A stretch of 60,043 bases of DNA from NCBI RefSeq assembly GCF_039521565.1, contig NZ_BAAACP010000015.1, positions 1-60,043 of the forward strand, read 5' to 3'. The position numbers and the translations under genes are program-made. The notes under the pieces are model-generated. The model ran no database searches, was not told where the DNA came from, and saw only the letters and a list, made by a program, of their open reading frames with translations. This document shows positions 7,894 through 16,978 of the stretch, piece by piece; the first letter of the stretch is position 1, and each line of letters starts with the position of its first letter. This DNA comes from Paraclostridium tenue (GTDB lineage: Bacteria > Bacillota > Clostridia > Peptostreptococcales > Peptostreptococcaceae).

Positions 7894-8253
7894 CTATCTA
7901 CAACATTTTTTAAAGCAATATTCACAAAAATTTTCTTTATTATCAAACAAAGCAATTAATATTAACTCTTCTAAAGTTGGATGCCCACATGGTAAACATC
8001 CACCTTCAGCTAATGTTCGTATACTCTCTTCTAATCCAGGATGTCCACATGGTAAATCTATTTCTTCTAATAAATTATATAAATACTTACCTAAATATCT
8101 ATATATGTTATCTCTATTTCTTCTATCTGGACAAGTAGGAAACTTTCTACATTCATTCACTGAATTATTATTACAATTACAGTGAAAATGGCAATGACAA
8201 CATTTTATATTGCTATTTGATTTATTACAGGATTTATGATTATTACATCCCAT
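7894..8253 (-). CDS. Cys/His-rich small protein with duplicated LPCGHP motif
   Basis: 119 residues from ATG 8253 after AAGGGAG. The N-terminus is dense in Cys, His and Asn (KCCHCHFHCNCNNN). The middle holds two copies of a ~20-residue unit, DLPCGHPGLEESI and CLPCGHPTLEELI. The end is again Cys-rich (FCEYCFKKCCR). The composition suggests metal binding or disulfide cross-linking, as in some spore-coat or metal-handling proteins, but I recognise no family. Upstream 8254-8418 contains no gene. Confidence 0.6.
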   Translation of the reverse strand: MGCNNHKSCNKSNSNIKCCHCHFHCNCNNNSVNECRKFPTCPDRRNRDNIYRYLGKYLYNLLEEIDLPCGHPGLEESIRTLAEGGCLPCGHPTLEELILIALFDNKENFCEYCFKKCCR

Positions 8254-8418
8254 AAAACCAACTCCCTTATATTATTTATGGATTTTAATATCCATACATT
8301 AACTTATGCACTTAATACCTTTTTTGACACCATTTTATATATTTTGTCAATTTTTTTATTCACTTCCTTATTTTTATAAATAATAGATAATTTCTTTACT
8401 CTTTTTGTAGATATATTT

Positions 8419-8455
8419 TAAGGGTATATCCTAAATTTTAAGACATACCCTTTTA
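8419..8455 (-). terminator. Terminator of the two-component operon
   Basis: AAGGGTAT...ATACCCTT stem flanked by A/T tracts, 20 bp after the kinase stop. Confidence 0.7.
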
Positions 8456-8475
8456 TAATTATTACATACTCTAAA

Positions 8476-9885
8476 TTAATTTATATTTATAAAAACTGTA
8501 GTTCCAATTCCAAGTTTACTAGTTATACCTATATCAAATCCGTGAGCTATGATAATTTCCTTAGCTATTGCCATTCCAAGTCCTGACCCTTTATGAATTT
8601 CTCCTGTATTTGTACCTCTATAATATCTATCAAATATACACTCTAAATCATCCTTACTAATTCCTTTACCATTATCTTTAACAGATATGATAATTTCATT
8701 ATCAGTTTTGTAATTTATACTTACTATTATACTAACATCTTCATTGTTATGTATCAAAGCATTATAAACAAGATTATTTATAACTCTTTTAAAAAGATTA
8801 GAATCAACTTGTTTTTTTATAATATTTTTATTTGTTGTAAATTCAATATTTCTATGTGCGTATTTAGGATCGTTAAGAATTTGTATTATAGAATCTTTAA
8901 CTATTCTCACTATATTATCTTCACTTTTATTTAAAAATCTATCACTACTTTTTAGTTTCATCGTTAAATTTAAATCATCAACTAATTCTTTAATATATTC
9001 TGATTTCTGATTTATTATTAGTCCATAATCTTTAACCTCTTCACTGTCTATTTCATAATCATTATCACTTAAAAGTTCTGCATATCCTTTTATAGATGAT
9101 AAAGGTGTTTTTATATCATGTGATATATTTGCTATCCATTCCTGTTTTAATTTATCTAATTTATTTCTTTGAGCTTCATTACTTTTTAAAGTATCTGCTA
9201 ACTTATTTAACTTATTATATACACTTTGATACAGTCCTTTTTCTTTATAATATACATCATATTTTCCTTCTTCTAAATTCTCGACACCTTCTATTATACT
9301 TTTCATAGGTTTTGTAAGTCTTTTGCTAAATAAATATCCAAATATTAACGCTATTATTAAATCTATACATAATATAATCCATATTATTTTTATAGCTGTA
9401 TTTGCTAAATCCATTGAATTAAATGTAAATATATATTTTTGTAAGTCATTTTTGCTAAACCCTAATATGTAAGTGTACTCTTTATTATTTATAAGTTTAC
9501 TAGATACTAATATATTATCTGTACCTATATCTTTAAAACCTCCGGCATATTTATATCCATTTATAAGTTGTGCTGGAGTATGCTTTTTATCAAGTTTCTC
9601 TGGTGCATTATACCTATATAATTCATTTGAGTTTTCATCTAATATTTGTATCCATATATGTTTTTTGTCTAGTATATTTTTCCCTTCTTTATCTACTAAG
9701 ATTTTATTATTATCTTCATATATATACTTACTAAAATCTCTGGTAAAATTATCTTCTGGTTTTTTTATATCGTTCATTTTATTAAAAATAATCACACTTA
9801 TTATCCCAGATATATTTAATATAGTAACTATCATAACTACACATATAATACTTACTATATATTTAAAAGTTATTTTCCACTTCAT
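8476..9885 (-). CDS. Sensor histidine kinase
   Basis: 469 residues. Transmembrane segments at ~10-33 and ~163-185 enclose an extracytoplasmic sensor of ~130 residues; a HAMP linker follows, then HisKA (WIANISHDIKTPLSSIKGYAELL, phospho-His in the H-box) and HATPase_c (N box NNLVYNALIHN, DNGKGIS, GSGLGMAIAKEI). The start at ATG 9885 follows AGGAAGG, one base after the response-regulator stop, so the two are cotranscribed. The adjacent ABC exporter is a likely target. Ligand unknown. Confidence 0.9.
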   Translation of the reverse strand: MKWKITFKYIVSIICVVMIVTILNISGIISVIIFNKMNDIKKPEDNFTRDFSKYIYEDNNKILVDKEGKNILDKKHIWIQILDENSNELYRYNAPEKLDKKHTPAQLINGYKYAGGFKDIGTDNILVSSKLINNKEYTYILGFSKNDLQKYIFTFNSMDLANTAIKIIWIILCIDLIIALIFGYLFSKRLTKPMKSIIEGVENLEEGKYDVYYKEKGLYQSVYNKLNKLADTLKSNEAQRNKLDKLKQEWIANISHDIKTPLSSIKGYAELLSDNDYEIDSEEVKDYGLIINQKSEYIKELVDDLNLTMKLKSSDRFLNKSEDNIVRIVKDSIIQILNDPKYAHRNIEFTTNKNIIKKQVDSNLFKRVINNLVYNALIHNNEDVSIIVSINYKTDNEIIISVKDNGKGISKDDLECIFDRYYRGTNTGEIHKGSGLGMAIAKEIIIAHGFDIGITSKLGIGTTVFININ

Positions 9886-9886
9886 A

Positions 9887-10609
9887 TTAACCTTCCTTTA
9901 AAGTTAGTTTGTACCCTAATCCTTTAATATTTTTTATATACTTAGGCTTTGATGGATTATCTTCTATCTTTTCTCTAAGTCTTCTTATATGTACCATTAT
10001 AGTATTATCAAATCCTATAAAATCTTCTCCCCATACTTCATCACAAAACTTTTCCTTACTTATTATTTGTTCTAAATGTTTTGCCATATATAAAAACATT
10101 TTAAATTCTTTCGCTTTAAGTGCTATAGTTTCTCCATTTTTTTTAACTTCTATACGCTCTTCATCTATTTCAAATGGCCCAAAAACTAATTTATCACTTT
10201 TAGGCTCTTCCTTTACAGAATTTAATATTATGTTTTTCTTTAAGTTCAACTTAATTCTAAGCGCTACTTCTTTTGGGCTAAACGGTTTAGTGATATAATC
10301 ATCTGCTCCTAATGCTAATCCTAAAACTCTATCCATTTCCTCAGTTTTAGCTGATAAAAATAAAACTGGTACTTGAGATATTTGTCTTATTTCTTTAAAT
10401 ACATCGTAACCTTCTTTATCTGGTAACATTATGTCTAATACTACAATATCTATTTCTTTATCTTTAAATATTTTTAAAGCTTCATTTCCTGTTTCTGCTG
10501 TATATATATTTTTAAATCCTTCTTTTTTCAGTACTGTACTTAATAACTTTAATATATCTGCTTCATCATCTACTAATAATATATTTTTTTCTTTTATCGT
10601 ATTTTCCAT
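9887..10609 (-). CDS. OmpR-family response regulator
   Basis: 240 residues. Receiver domain with the acidic pair in LLVDDEAD, phospho-Asp in VVLDIMLPD, Thr/Ser in FLSAK and Lys in ITKPF; then a winged-helix DNA-binding domain ending in HIRRLREKIEDNP and IKGLGYKL. Partner of the kinase encoded next. The upstream gap (10610-10723) separates it from the ABC permease genes by a terminator-like hairpin, so it probably has its own promoter. Confidence 0.92.
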   Translation of the reverse strand: MENTIKEKNILLVDDEADILKLLSTVLKKEGFKNIYTAETGNEALKIFKDKEIDIVVLDIMLPDKEGYDVFKEIRQISQVPVLFLSAKTEEMDRVLGLALGADDYITKPFSPKEVALRIKLNLKKNIILNSVKEEPKSDKLVFGPFEIDEERIEVKKNGETIALKAKEFKMFLYMAKHLEQIISKEKFCDEVWGEDFIGFDNTIMVHIRRLREKIEDNPSKPKYIKNIKGLGYKLTLKEG

Positions 10610-10723
10610 ATTGATCTCCTATCTTTACTAATATACTTAGTCGATAATTTTCATTTTAAATTTATAGCTAATATTGTATCCAAAATATAAATTTTTTACA
10701 AATTACATTATAATAAGCTATAC

Positions 10724-10784
10724 AAAAAAACGAATGAAACATAGTAAATTGTAAAAACATTTAACTATAAAACATTCGTTTTTG
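10724..10784 (-). terminator. Terminator of the ABC transporter operon
   Basis: AAAACGAATG...CATTCGTTTT inverted repeat with T tract downstream of the permease stop at 10790; the loop is long. Confidence 0.6.
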
Positions 10785-10789
10785 TTTAA

Positions 10790-11815
10790 TTATTTATTTA
10801 AAACTTTTTTAAATACATATATATTTGAAACAATACCTATTATAAGTATAACTATTAATCCTATATATCCTGCATTTACTACACCTATACTTTTTCCAAA
10901 TATATTTATATCTCCAAGATAATTTCCTATAAACATTTGAGGATTCATAATTATATCTATATAATTTGAACATCCAACTACTGATAATAAGTTTTTTGGT
11001 AAAAATTTAAGTGATGCTATTATCTTACCTATTACTATAAATACAGTTACAGATACTATAGATTCTACTGAATTATTTGTTATAAAAGAAAATAAACTTG
11101 CAAATACTCCGACACTAACAAATACAATCATCATAGTTAATATATTTACCATAGTGTATGCATATATAGTTATAGGTTTTAATAAACTAAATGTATCGAC
11201 TATTCTATATGCTTGTAAATCCCCATTAATTGGCTGACCATATTGTATACTAGTTATAACTCCAATTCCTAAAATATAAACTAAATATATAACTATAGGC
11301 GCTATAATAGATAAAGTTAACTTCGAAAACAATGCTTTATATTTATTCTTGCCTGATAATATTATAGAATCTACATTAGATAATTTTTCATCTGTGTAAA
11401 TATTAGAAAATATATATATACAGATACCAACTATAACAAACCCTGAAAAAGCATTATTTATTCTAAAGTTAAATACTTTGTAAAAACTTATATCTTTATA
11501 ATTTTTTCCATTATCTTTTTTAAGCTTTTCACTGGCCATGTTTGCCATTTTTTTACTCGTATCATCTAATTTATCGCTTTTATTAGCTCTATCTAAAGTT
11601 TTAAGTTCTGTAACTTTATTTTCTAGTTTTTCATTAGCTATTACATCTTTTGCTCTATTATCTTGAACATAATTCCCATTTTTATCAAAATAATTATTTT
11701 CTGTTTCTAAATCTGGCTTGAAAAAACTCATTACAGAACATAAAAGTATAAGTATTATACTTGATATTATTATTGATTTATTTTTAAATAGTTTTTTAAT
11801 TTCCCATCTAATCAT
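10790..11815 (-). CDS. ABC-2 type transporter permease
   Basis: 341 residues. One N-terminal transmembrane segment (~14-30), a ~90-residue charged extracellular region, then five or six segments from ~120 to the end, typical of ABC-2 exporter permeases. Last gene of the ATPase-permease-permease operon; it follows the previous permease after 33 bp with a ribosome site (AGGAGG-like) before ATG 11815. Substrate unknown; a two-component system downstream suggests envelope-stress or peptide-antibiotic response. Confidence 0.8.
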   Translation of the reverse strand: MIRWEIKKLFKNKSIIISSIILILLCSVMSFFKPDLETENNYFDKNGNYVQDNRAKDVIANEKLENKVTELKTLDRANKSDKLDDTSKKMANMASEKLKKDNGKNYKDISFYKVFNFRINNAFSGFVIVGICIYIFSNIYTDEKLSNVDSIILSGKNKYKALFSKLTLSIIAPIVIYLVYILGIGVITSIQYGQPINGDLQAYRIVDTFSLLKPITIYAYTMVNILTMMIVFVSVGVFASLFSFITNNSVESIVSVTVFIVIGKIIASLKFLPKNLLSVVGCSNYIDIIMNPQMFIGNYLGDINIFGKSIGVVNAGYIGLIVILIIGIVSNIYVFKKVLNK

Positions 11816-11848
11816 CTTTTTCCTCCTAAATAGCTTGCATAAAATTAT

Positions 11849-12595
11849 CTATCTTTCTTTTGAAAAGCCTTTATCTGCAAGCTTATAAAGAACAAAACTT
11901 CCTACAGTACTTAAAATTATGAATACTACAAATCCTAATATACCTACTTTGTATCTTATAATTTCTGAACTATACATTCCCCATAAAGGAGTAAATCCAC
12001 CTATTTTGCTGTGAATAAAATATGGTATACCCATTATTAATCCACCTACAAAAAATGGTACTACAGCTTTATTACTTACAGATGATAACCAAAGTCCAAG
12101 CTGTGCAAAGAAGAAAGACCCTAGTATAACAGTTAAACAAGTTATCATTAACATCTGTAAAACAGTTATATTTGAACCACTATTTCCAAAGTATCCGATA
12201 TTTTTTATAGCCATATCTAATCCTTTAAAATTATTTCCTGATATTATCTTAAAACTCATAACAATTAATATAGATAAATTTACTATACTTGTAGCTATTG
12301 TATATGCTATAGATTTTGCTAAAACTAACCTATTCTTACCATTTTTAGTAGACTTTATTATAGAATCCATATTAGAACTATACTCTAAAACAAAACTTCC
12401 TGAAAACATACTAAACATTAATATTCCCATTAAAGGAGCTAGTCCATAATATTTAATAAATAAATCTGCATAGCTATCTGCTACCGTAAAGTTTCTAACG
12501 CTTACATATCCTAAGAATAAAGCAAATACCCAAGATATAATTAATCCTTTTTTATTAAATATTTTTTTTAATTCTAAATTTATAATATTTGTCAT
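11849..12595 (-). CDS. ABC-2 type transporter permease
   Basis: 248 residues with about six transmembrane segments and the N-terminal MTNIINLELKKIFNKKG start common to ABC-2 permeases. Starts 2 bp after the ATPase stop with a GGAGG site inside the ATPase end, so translation is coupled. Probably forms a heterodimeric channel with the next permease. Confidence 0.82.
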   Translation of the reverse strand: MTNIINLELKKIFNKKGLIISWVFALFLGYVSVRNFTVADSYADLFIKYYGLAPLMGILMFSMFSGSFVLEYSSNMDSIIKSTKNGKNRLVLAKSIAYTIATSIVNLSILIVMSFKIISGNNFKGLDMAIKNIGYFGNSGSNITVLQMLMITCLTVILGSFFFAQLGLWLSSVSNKAVVPFFVGGLIMGIPYFIHSKIGGFTPLWGMYSSEIIRYKVGILGFVVFIILSTVGSFVLYKLADKGFSKER

Positions 12596-12597
12596 TT

Positions 12598-13485
12598 TTA
12601 TACCTCCCTAGAATCCTCTAAATCAAAATAAAACATATAAACATCTTCAAATCTAGGTTCTATATTTTTTGCATTAAAGTCTTTTATTTCTTTATCACTT
12701 ATAACTCTAAGTTCTATATCCTCTACACCACGTTGTATACTAACAACCTTATATTTATTTTGTATATTAAATACTTCTCTTTCATCTTTAACTGTTATAC
12801 TATATACTTTTCCACTCATATCATTTAAAATTTCCCTATGAGTTCCTTGTAATAATACCTTACCATCTTTAATCATTATAGTTTCTTTAGCTACAGATTC
12901 TATATCTGATATTATATGAGTTGATAATATAACTATAGTTTCCTTACCTATTTGAGATAATAAATTTCTAAACCTAGCTCTTTCTTGAGGGTCTAATCCT
13001 GCTGTTGGCTCATCTAATATAAGTACTTTAGGGTCATTTAAAAGTGCTTGTGCTATACCAACTCTTCTTTTCATACCACCTGAAAACTTTGATATATATT
13101 TATTTTTAACTTCTTGAAGCCCTACTAATTTTAATAATTTTTCAGTTTTTTCCTTAGCTTCACTTTTGCTCATTCCTTTTAGTGCTCCTATATATAATAA
13201 AAAATCTTTTGCGCTAAAGTTTTTATAAGCATCAAAATCTTGTGGTAAATATCCGACAACTGCTCTATATTCATCATCTAATGAATTTATATCTTTCCCG
13301 TTATATAATATTTTTCCGCTTGTTGGCTGCTTTAAAGTTGCTATTTGCTTCATTAAAGTAGTTTTTCCTGCTCCATTAGGACCAAGCAACCCATATACTC
13401 CACTTTCTAATGTTAAATTTATATTTTCATTCGCATTTTTATGCTTATATGATTTTGTTAAGTTTATAATTTCTAGCTTATTCAT
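12598..13485 (-). CDS. ABC transporter ATP-binding protein
   Basis: 295 residues. Walker A GPNGAGKTT, Q-loop YLPQDF, signature FSGGMKRR, Walker B VLILDEPTAGLD and switch His in LSTHI are all present; the ~70-residue C-terminal extension (KVYSITVKDE onward) is typical of exporter ATPases of this class. ATG 13485 is preceded by GGAGGT with 5-base spacing; the upstream in-frame ATG at 13497 overlaps that site and is unlikely. Energises the two permeases downstream. Confidence 0.92.
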   Translation of the reverse strand: MNKLEIINLTKSYKHKNANENINLTLESGVYGLLGPNGAGKTTLMKQIATLKQPTSGKILYNGKDINSLDDEYRAVVGYLPQDFDAYKNFSAKDFLLYIGALKGMSKSEAKEKTEKLLKLVGLQEVKNKYISKFSGGMKRRVGIAQALLNDPKVLILDEPTAGLDPQERARFRNLLSQIGKETIVILSTHIISDIESVAKETIMIKDGKVLLQGTHREILNDMSGKVYSITVKDEREVFNIQNKYKVVSIQRGVEDIELRVISDKEIKDFNAKNIEPRFEDVYMFYFDLEDSREV

Positions 13486-13603
13486 AATTACCTCCATTTG
13501 TTTTCCTCGTTGTTATGACTAAATTATATGGATGTAATCTTACTTTATTATAAACTCAATCTTAAATAATCCTTAAATAACTTAATAATATTGTTAATAT
13601 AAT

Positions 13604-13653
13604 AAAAAGCTGTATAAATATTGGATTTTCCCAAGTACTTATACAGCTTTTTA
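13604..13653. terminator. Terminator after the phosphodiesterase gene
   Basis: AAAAAGCTGTATA...TATACAGCTTTTT arms with a ~23-bp loop, immediately after the stop at 13659. Confidence 0.75.
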
Positions 13654-13658
13654 TTATA

Positions 13659-14939
13659 TTATTTAACTATATTAAATGCACATCCATCTATATTTTTCAT
13701 ATCTATATCAAATATCTTCATTATAGTTGGAGCTTCATCTACTAAATTTCCACCATTTATAGTTATATTTTCTTTTATATTAGGTCCTTTAGCTATAAAT
13801 GGTGGCTTATCTCCCTTGTGAGGAAGATGCCCATGAGTGGCTAAACAATACTTGTAATTACTATTATCAGTTTCTTTTGTTATTTCTCCAGTTACATCAT
13901 TACTAAAGGCTATACCTTCTTTTCCCTCTATAACAAAGTCTGCATCACAATCTAATCTGTGATTATTTTTTAATTCATTTTTATCAAATATACTTTCTAT
14001 ACCAAAAGTTTCATCATCTTTCATATCTTTAAGTATATTTTTAACTTTATCTATGTAAGTTGTGTCTTTTACTATAACATGACTAGATATTCCAGCTGAC
14101 TTAAATATAGCTTTATAATCAGTTATATTTCCATCTTTATCTACACTTATTAATCCTTTATCTTTAAATACTATGTTTGGACTTATTAATTTTTTAACTT
14201 CTAATTGGCCATGGTCTCCAAGTATTATAAAATTTGTTTTATCATATACACTTGCTTCTTTTAAAGAATTTATAATTCTTCCTAGCCACTTATCATAAGT
14301 CTTAAATGAATTAATAACGTTCTCATGATAAAGTCCATATTGATGTCTTGTATGATCTAAGTAAGCTAAATGTATAAGAATTAAATCTGGCTTATATTCT
14401 TTTATTATATCTTCTGCACAACAAACTCCAAATTCATCTAAGTAAGGTTCTTTATTCCAATTTATAATATGAGAGTATTTAGGATATATTTTTTCCATAA
14501 GGTGTTTACTACAACTATTTATATAAACTTCTATTGGGTCTTCTCCTTCATTTTTAGTCCATATTTCAGCTATATTGTGATCTGAATTACATCCTCCTGT
14601 AACTGGCCACAATATAGTAGAAGTTGTTATATTATTTTTCTTAGCTATATCTATTATAGAATCACATTTTATATCTTTACTATACCAATACCACTCTGGC
14701 ATTTTTACATTTAATTCTAACTTTTCATTATGACTTATATTATGCTTATCTGGATACACCCCAGTTACTATAGTTGTATGACATGGATATGTTAGTGTTG
14801 GATATATACAATTTATATCTTTTACTATAGATGATCCATCTAATATTTTTTTAAAGTTAGGTAATTCTTCTAAATATTTTATATCTCTAGTAAATAGTGA
14901 ATCTATCGATATTACTACAACCTTATTCAACTTTACCAT
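13659..14939 (-). CDS. Alkaline-phosphatase-superfamily phosphodiesterase/nucleotide pyrophosphatase
   Basis: About 426 residues, cytoplasmic. Metal site Asp in VVISIDSL near the N-terminus, nucleophile region YPTLTYPCHTTIVTGVYPDKHNI, LIHLAYLDHTRHQYG, LGDHGQ and ATHGHLP supply the Asp/His ligands of two zinc ions in type I phosphodiesterases. Substrate unknown. ATG 14939 directly abuts its GGAG site with no spacer, so TTG 14930 (9-base spacing) may be the true start; both give an intact domain. Confidence 0.82.
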   Translation of the reverse strand: MVKLNKVVVISIDSLFTRDIKYLEELPNFKKILDGSSIVKDINCIYPTLTYPCHTTIVTGVYPDKHNISHNEKLELNVKMPEWYWYSKDIKCDSIIDIAKKNNITTSTILWPVTGGCNSDHNIAEIWTKNEGEDPIEVYINSCSKHLMEKIYPKYSHIINWNKEPYLDEFGVCCAEDIIKEYKPDLILIHLAYLDHTRHQYGLYHENVINSFKTYDKWLGRIINSLKEASVYDKTNFIILGDHGQLEVKKLISPNIVFKDKGLISVDKDGNITDYKAIFKSAGISSHVIVKDTTYIDKVKNILKDMKDDETFGIESIFDKNELKNNHRLDCDADFVIEGKEGIAFSNDVTGEITKETDNSNYKYCLATHGHLPHKGDKPPFIAKGPNIKENITINGGNLVDEAPTIMKIFDIDMKNIDGCAFNIVK

Positions 14940-15264
14940 CTCCTAATAATTTTTATTAACTGTCTTTATAATATATTAAACTATAATTTTTTAATATTGT
15001 ATATTCAAATTAAATTTCACTATAATCGCTTTCCCTATTAATTTATCTATTGTTTGTTAATACTAATGATAGCATAAATATTTCAAAAATTTATAGTTAT
15101 CATAGGTTTAATCATATTAATTAATGATTTCTATATAAATACCAAATTAAATTTAACATGTTTTTAACAAAAACTGTCGAATTTTCTGTTAATATGTTAT
15201 CGTACATAAAAAGTAAGAAAAATCACGATAATAAATTTAACTTTTTTATGAGGAGGCGACAATT
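14940..15264. other. Divergent intergenic region
   Basis: No gene seen. It holds the upstream region of both neighbours; on the right side are Pho-box-like direct repeats listed separately. Confidence 0.6.
15153..15169 (+). promoter_or_regulatory. Pho-box-like direct repeat upstream of the Na/Pi transporter
   Basis: TTAACA at 15153-15158 and again at 15164-15169, exactly 11 bp apart, matching the TTAACA-like repeat spacing of Gram-positive PhoP boxes. A -10-like TAATAT/TATGTT lies ~20-25 bp downstream, a distance compatible with activation. Supports phosphate-starvation control of the transporter. A+T richness makes chance possible. Confidence 0.45.
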
Positions 15265-16212
15265 TTGTCTATATTGATAAGTCTTATTGGAGGTCTTGGA
15301 CTTTTCCTTTACGGAATGAACCTAATGGGTGAAGGTCTTCAAAAGTCAACAGGTCCTAAGCTTGAAAAAGCTATAGAACTTTTAACTAGTAATGTAGTAA
15401 TGGGGGTTTTAGTAGGAGCTGTTGTTACAGGAATCATACAAAGTAGTGGTGCCACTACAGTAATGGTAGTTGGATTTGTTAACGCAGGAATAATGTCACT
15501 ATACCAAGCGATTGGTGTTATAATGGGAGCAAATATTGGTACTACAGTAACAGCTCAGTTAGTATCATTTGATGCTAGCATATTCTCGTCAATAGCGCTT
15601 GGAATAGGTATTGTTTTATATATGGTTGGTTCAAAATCTAAACCAAATCTTAAAAATATATCAGAAATACTTATAGGTTTTGGTATCTTATTTATAGGTA
15701 TGGAATTTATGAAAGATGCAGTTGCTCCTTTATCTCAGTATGAAGGATTTAGAAGTATATTAGCTGGTCTTGCTAGTCATCCATTATTAGCATTACTTGC
15801 TGGTTTTGCAATGACTACTTGTCTTCAAAGTTCAAGTGCATCTATGGGTATATTAATAGCTTTATCATCTCAAGGATTAATGCCTTTAGCTGGAGCACTA
15901 CCTATATTATATGGAGATAATATTGGTAGTTGTACTACATCACTTTTATCAAGTGTAGGAGCTAATAAAAATGCTAAAAGAGCAGCTTTAATGCATCTAT
16001 GCTTTAACGTAATTGGTACTATACTATTTATGTTAGTTCTTAATAAACCAATATCAATGATAGTTACACATTTAGACCCAACAGATACTGCTAGACAAAT
16101 AGCAAATGCTCATTCATTATTTAATGTAATTAATGTTATACTATTATTACCATTTTCTAAGTATATAGTTAAATTAGTTATGCTACTTATACCTGACAAA
16201 CAAGGTGAATAA
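15265..16212 (+). CDS. Na/Pi cotransporter family protein, transmembrane part (interrupted by an in-frame stop)
   Basis: 315 residues with ~8-9 transmembrane segments. Both inverted-repeat signatures of the NptA/PNaS family are present: IIQSSGATTVMVVGF and CLQSSSASMGILIAL. Starts at TTG 15265 after AGGAGGCGAC. Family members continue through a linker into a PhoU-like domain in one polypeptide of ~540 residues. Here a TAA at 16210 ends the frame within the linker, and the same frame continues unbroken into the next entry. Either a recent nonsense mutation or a functional split; the membrane part itself looks intact. Phosphate import with Na+ is the likely role. Confidence 0.85.
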   Translation: MSILISLIGGLGLFLYGMNLMGEGLQKSTGPKLEKAIELLTSNVVMGVLVGAVVTGIIQSSGATTVMVVGFVNAGIMSLYQAIGVIMGANIGTTVTAQLVSFDASIFSSIALGIGIVLYMVGSKSKPNLKNISEILIGFGILFIGMEFMKDAVAPLSQYEGFRSILAGLASHPLLALLAGFAMTTCLQSSSASMGILIALSSQGLMPLAGALPILYGDNIGSCTTSLLSSVGANKNAKRAALMHLCFNVIGTILFMLVLNKPISMIVTHLDPTDTARQIANAHSLFNVINVILLLPFSKYIVKLVMLLIPDKQGE

Positions 16213-16251
16213 GAATATGATAGTCGCATAACAAAATACTTAGATGAAAGA

Positions 16252-16893
16252 ATGTTAGAAACTCCATCTATAGCATTTGGAAATACAATAAGAGAAATAC
16301 TTAGAATGGGTAACAAAGCTAAAAAAAGTTTTACTTGTTCAATGAATGCTTTACTTGAAAAATCTCAAGAAGATGCAAATAAAACTTTTGAAAAAGAAAA
16401 ATTACTAAATGAACAACAAAGAAAAGTATTAGATTATCTAATTAAATTATCTAATAAAACTTTAGATGATAAAATGAGACTTTCTCTAGATTTATTATTC
16501 CATACTGTCAATGATATAGAAAGAGTTGGAGACCTTTCTGAAAATATAGCAGAATTAGCTGAGTCAACTATAGATAAGAAAACTAAAGTATCAGAAAGTG
16601 CTAAGTCTGAAATAATAGATATATATAATAAAGTACTAGATGCATATACATTATCACTAGATGCTATGAAACAAAATAGTGTTAAATTTGCAAATGATGT
16701 TTTAAGAATAGAAGATGAGGTAGATGCACTAGATAAATTATATAGAGCTAAACATATGAATAGATTAAATAGACATTCATGCAGTATAGATTCAGGTATT
16801 ATGTACTTAGATTTGTTAACTAATTTAGAAAGAATATCTGACCACTCTGCAAGCATAGCTAAAAGAGTTATAAAAATTAATCAAACAGCTTAA
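16252..16893 (+). CDS. PhoU-like domain, C-terminal part of the interrupted Na/Pi transporter
   Basis: 213 residues in the same frame as the transmembrane part. Thirteen codons between the TAA at 16210 and ATG 16252 encode linker sequence (EYDSRITKYLDER) that reads straight into MLETPSIAFGNTIREILRMGN, typical of the family. The helical PhoU repeat region follows (LLFHTVNDIERVGDLSENIAELA and LTNLERISDHSASIAKRVI). There is no strong ribosome site before ATG 16252 (only GATGAAAGA), so independent translation may be weak unless reinitiation occurs. Confidence 0.75.
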   Translation: MLETPSIAFGNTIREILRMGNKAKKSFTCSMNALLEKSQEDANKTFEKEKLLNEQQRKVLDYLIKLSNKTLDDKMRLSLDLLFHTVNDIERVGDLSENIAELAESTIDKKTKVSESAKSEIIDIYNKVLDAYTLSLDAMKQNSVKFANDVLRIEDEVDALDKLYRAKHMNRLNRHSCSIDSGIMYLDLLTNLERISDHSASIAKRVIKINQTA

Positions 16894-16933
16894 ATATAAA
16901 ATAAATTAAGTATATACAATTTTAAAATAAGAT

Positions 16934-16978
16934 AAAAAAGTAGGCAACTTATAGGCTAATAAATTACCTACTTTTTTA
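16934..16978. terminator. Bidirectional terminator
   Basis: AAAAAAGTAGG and CCTACTTTTTT arms between convergent genes ending at 16893 and 16979. Confidence 0.8.
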
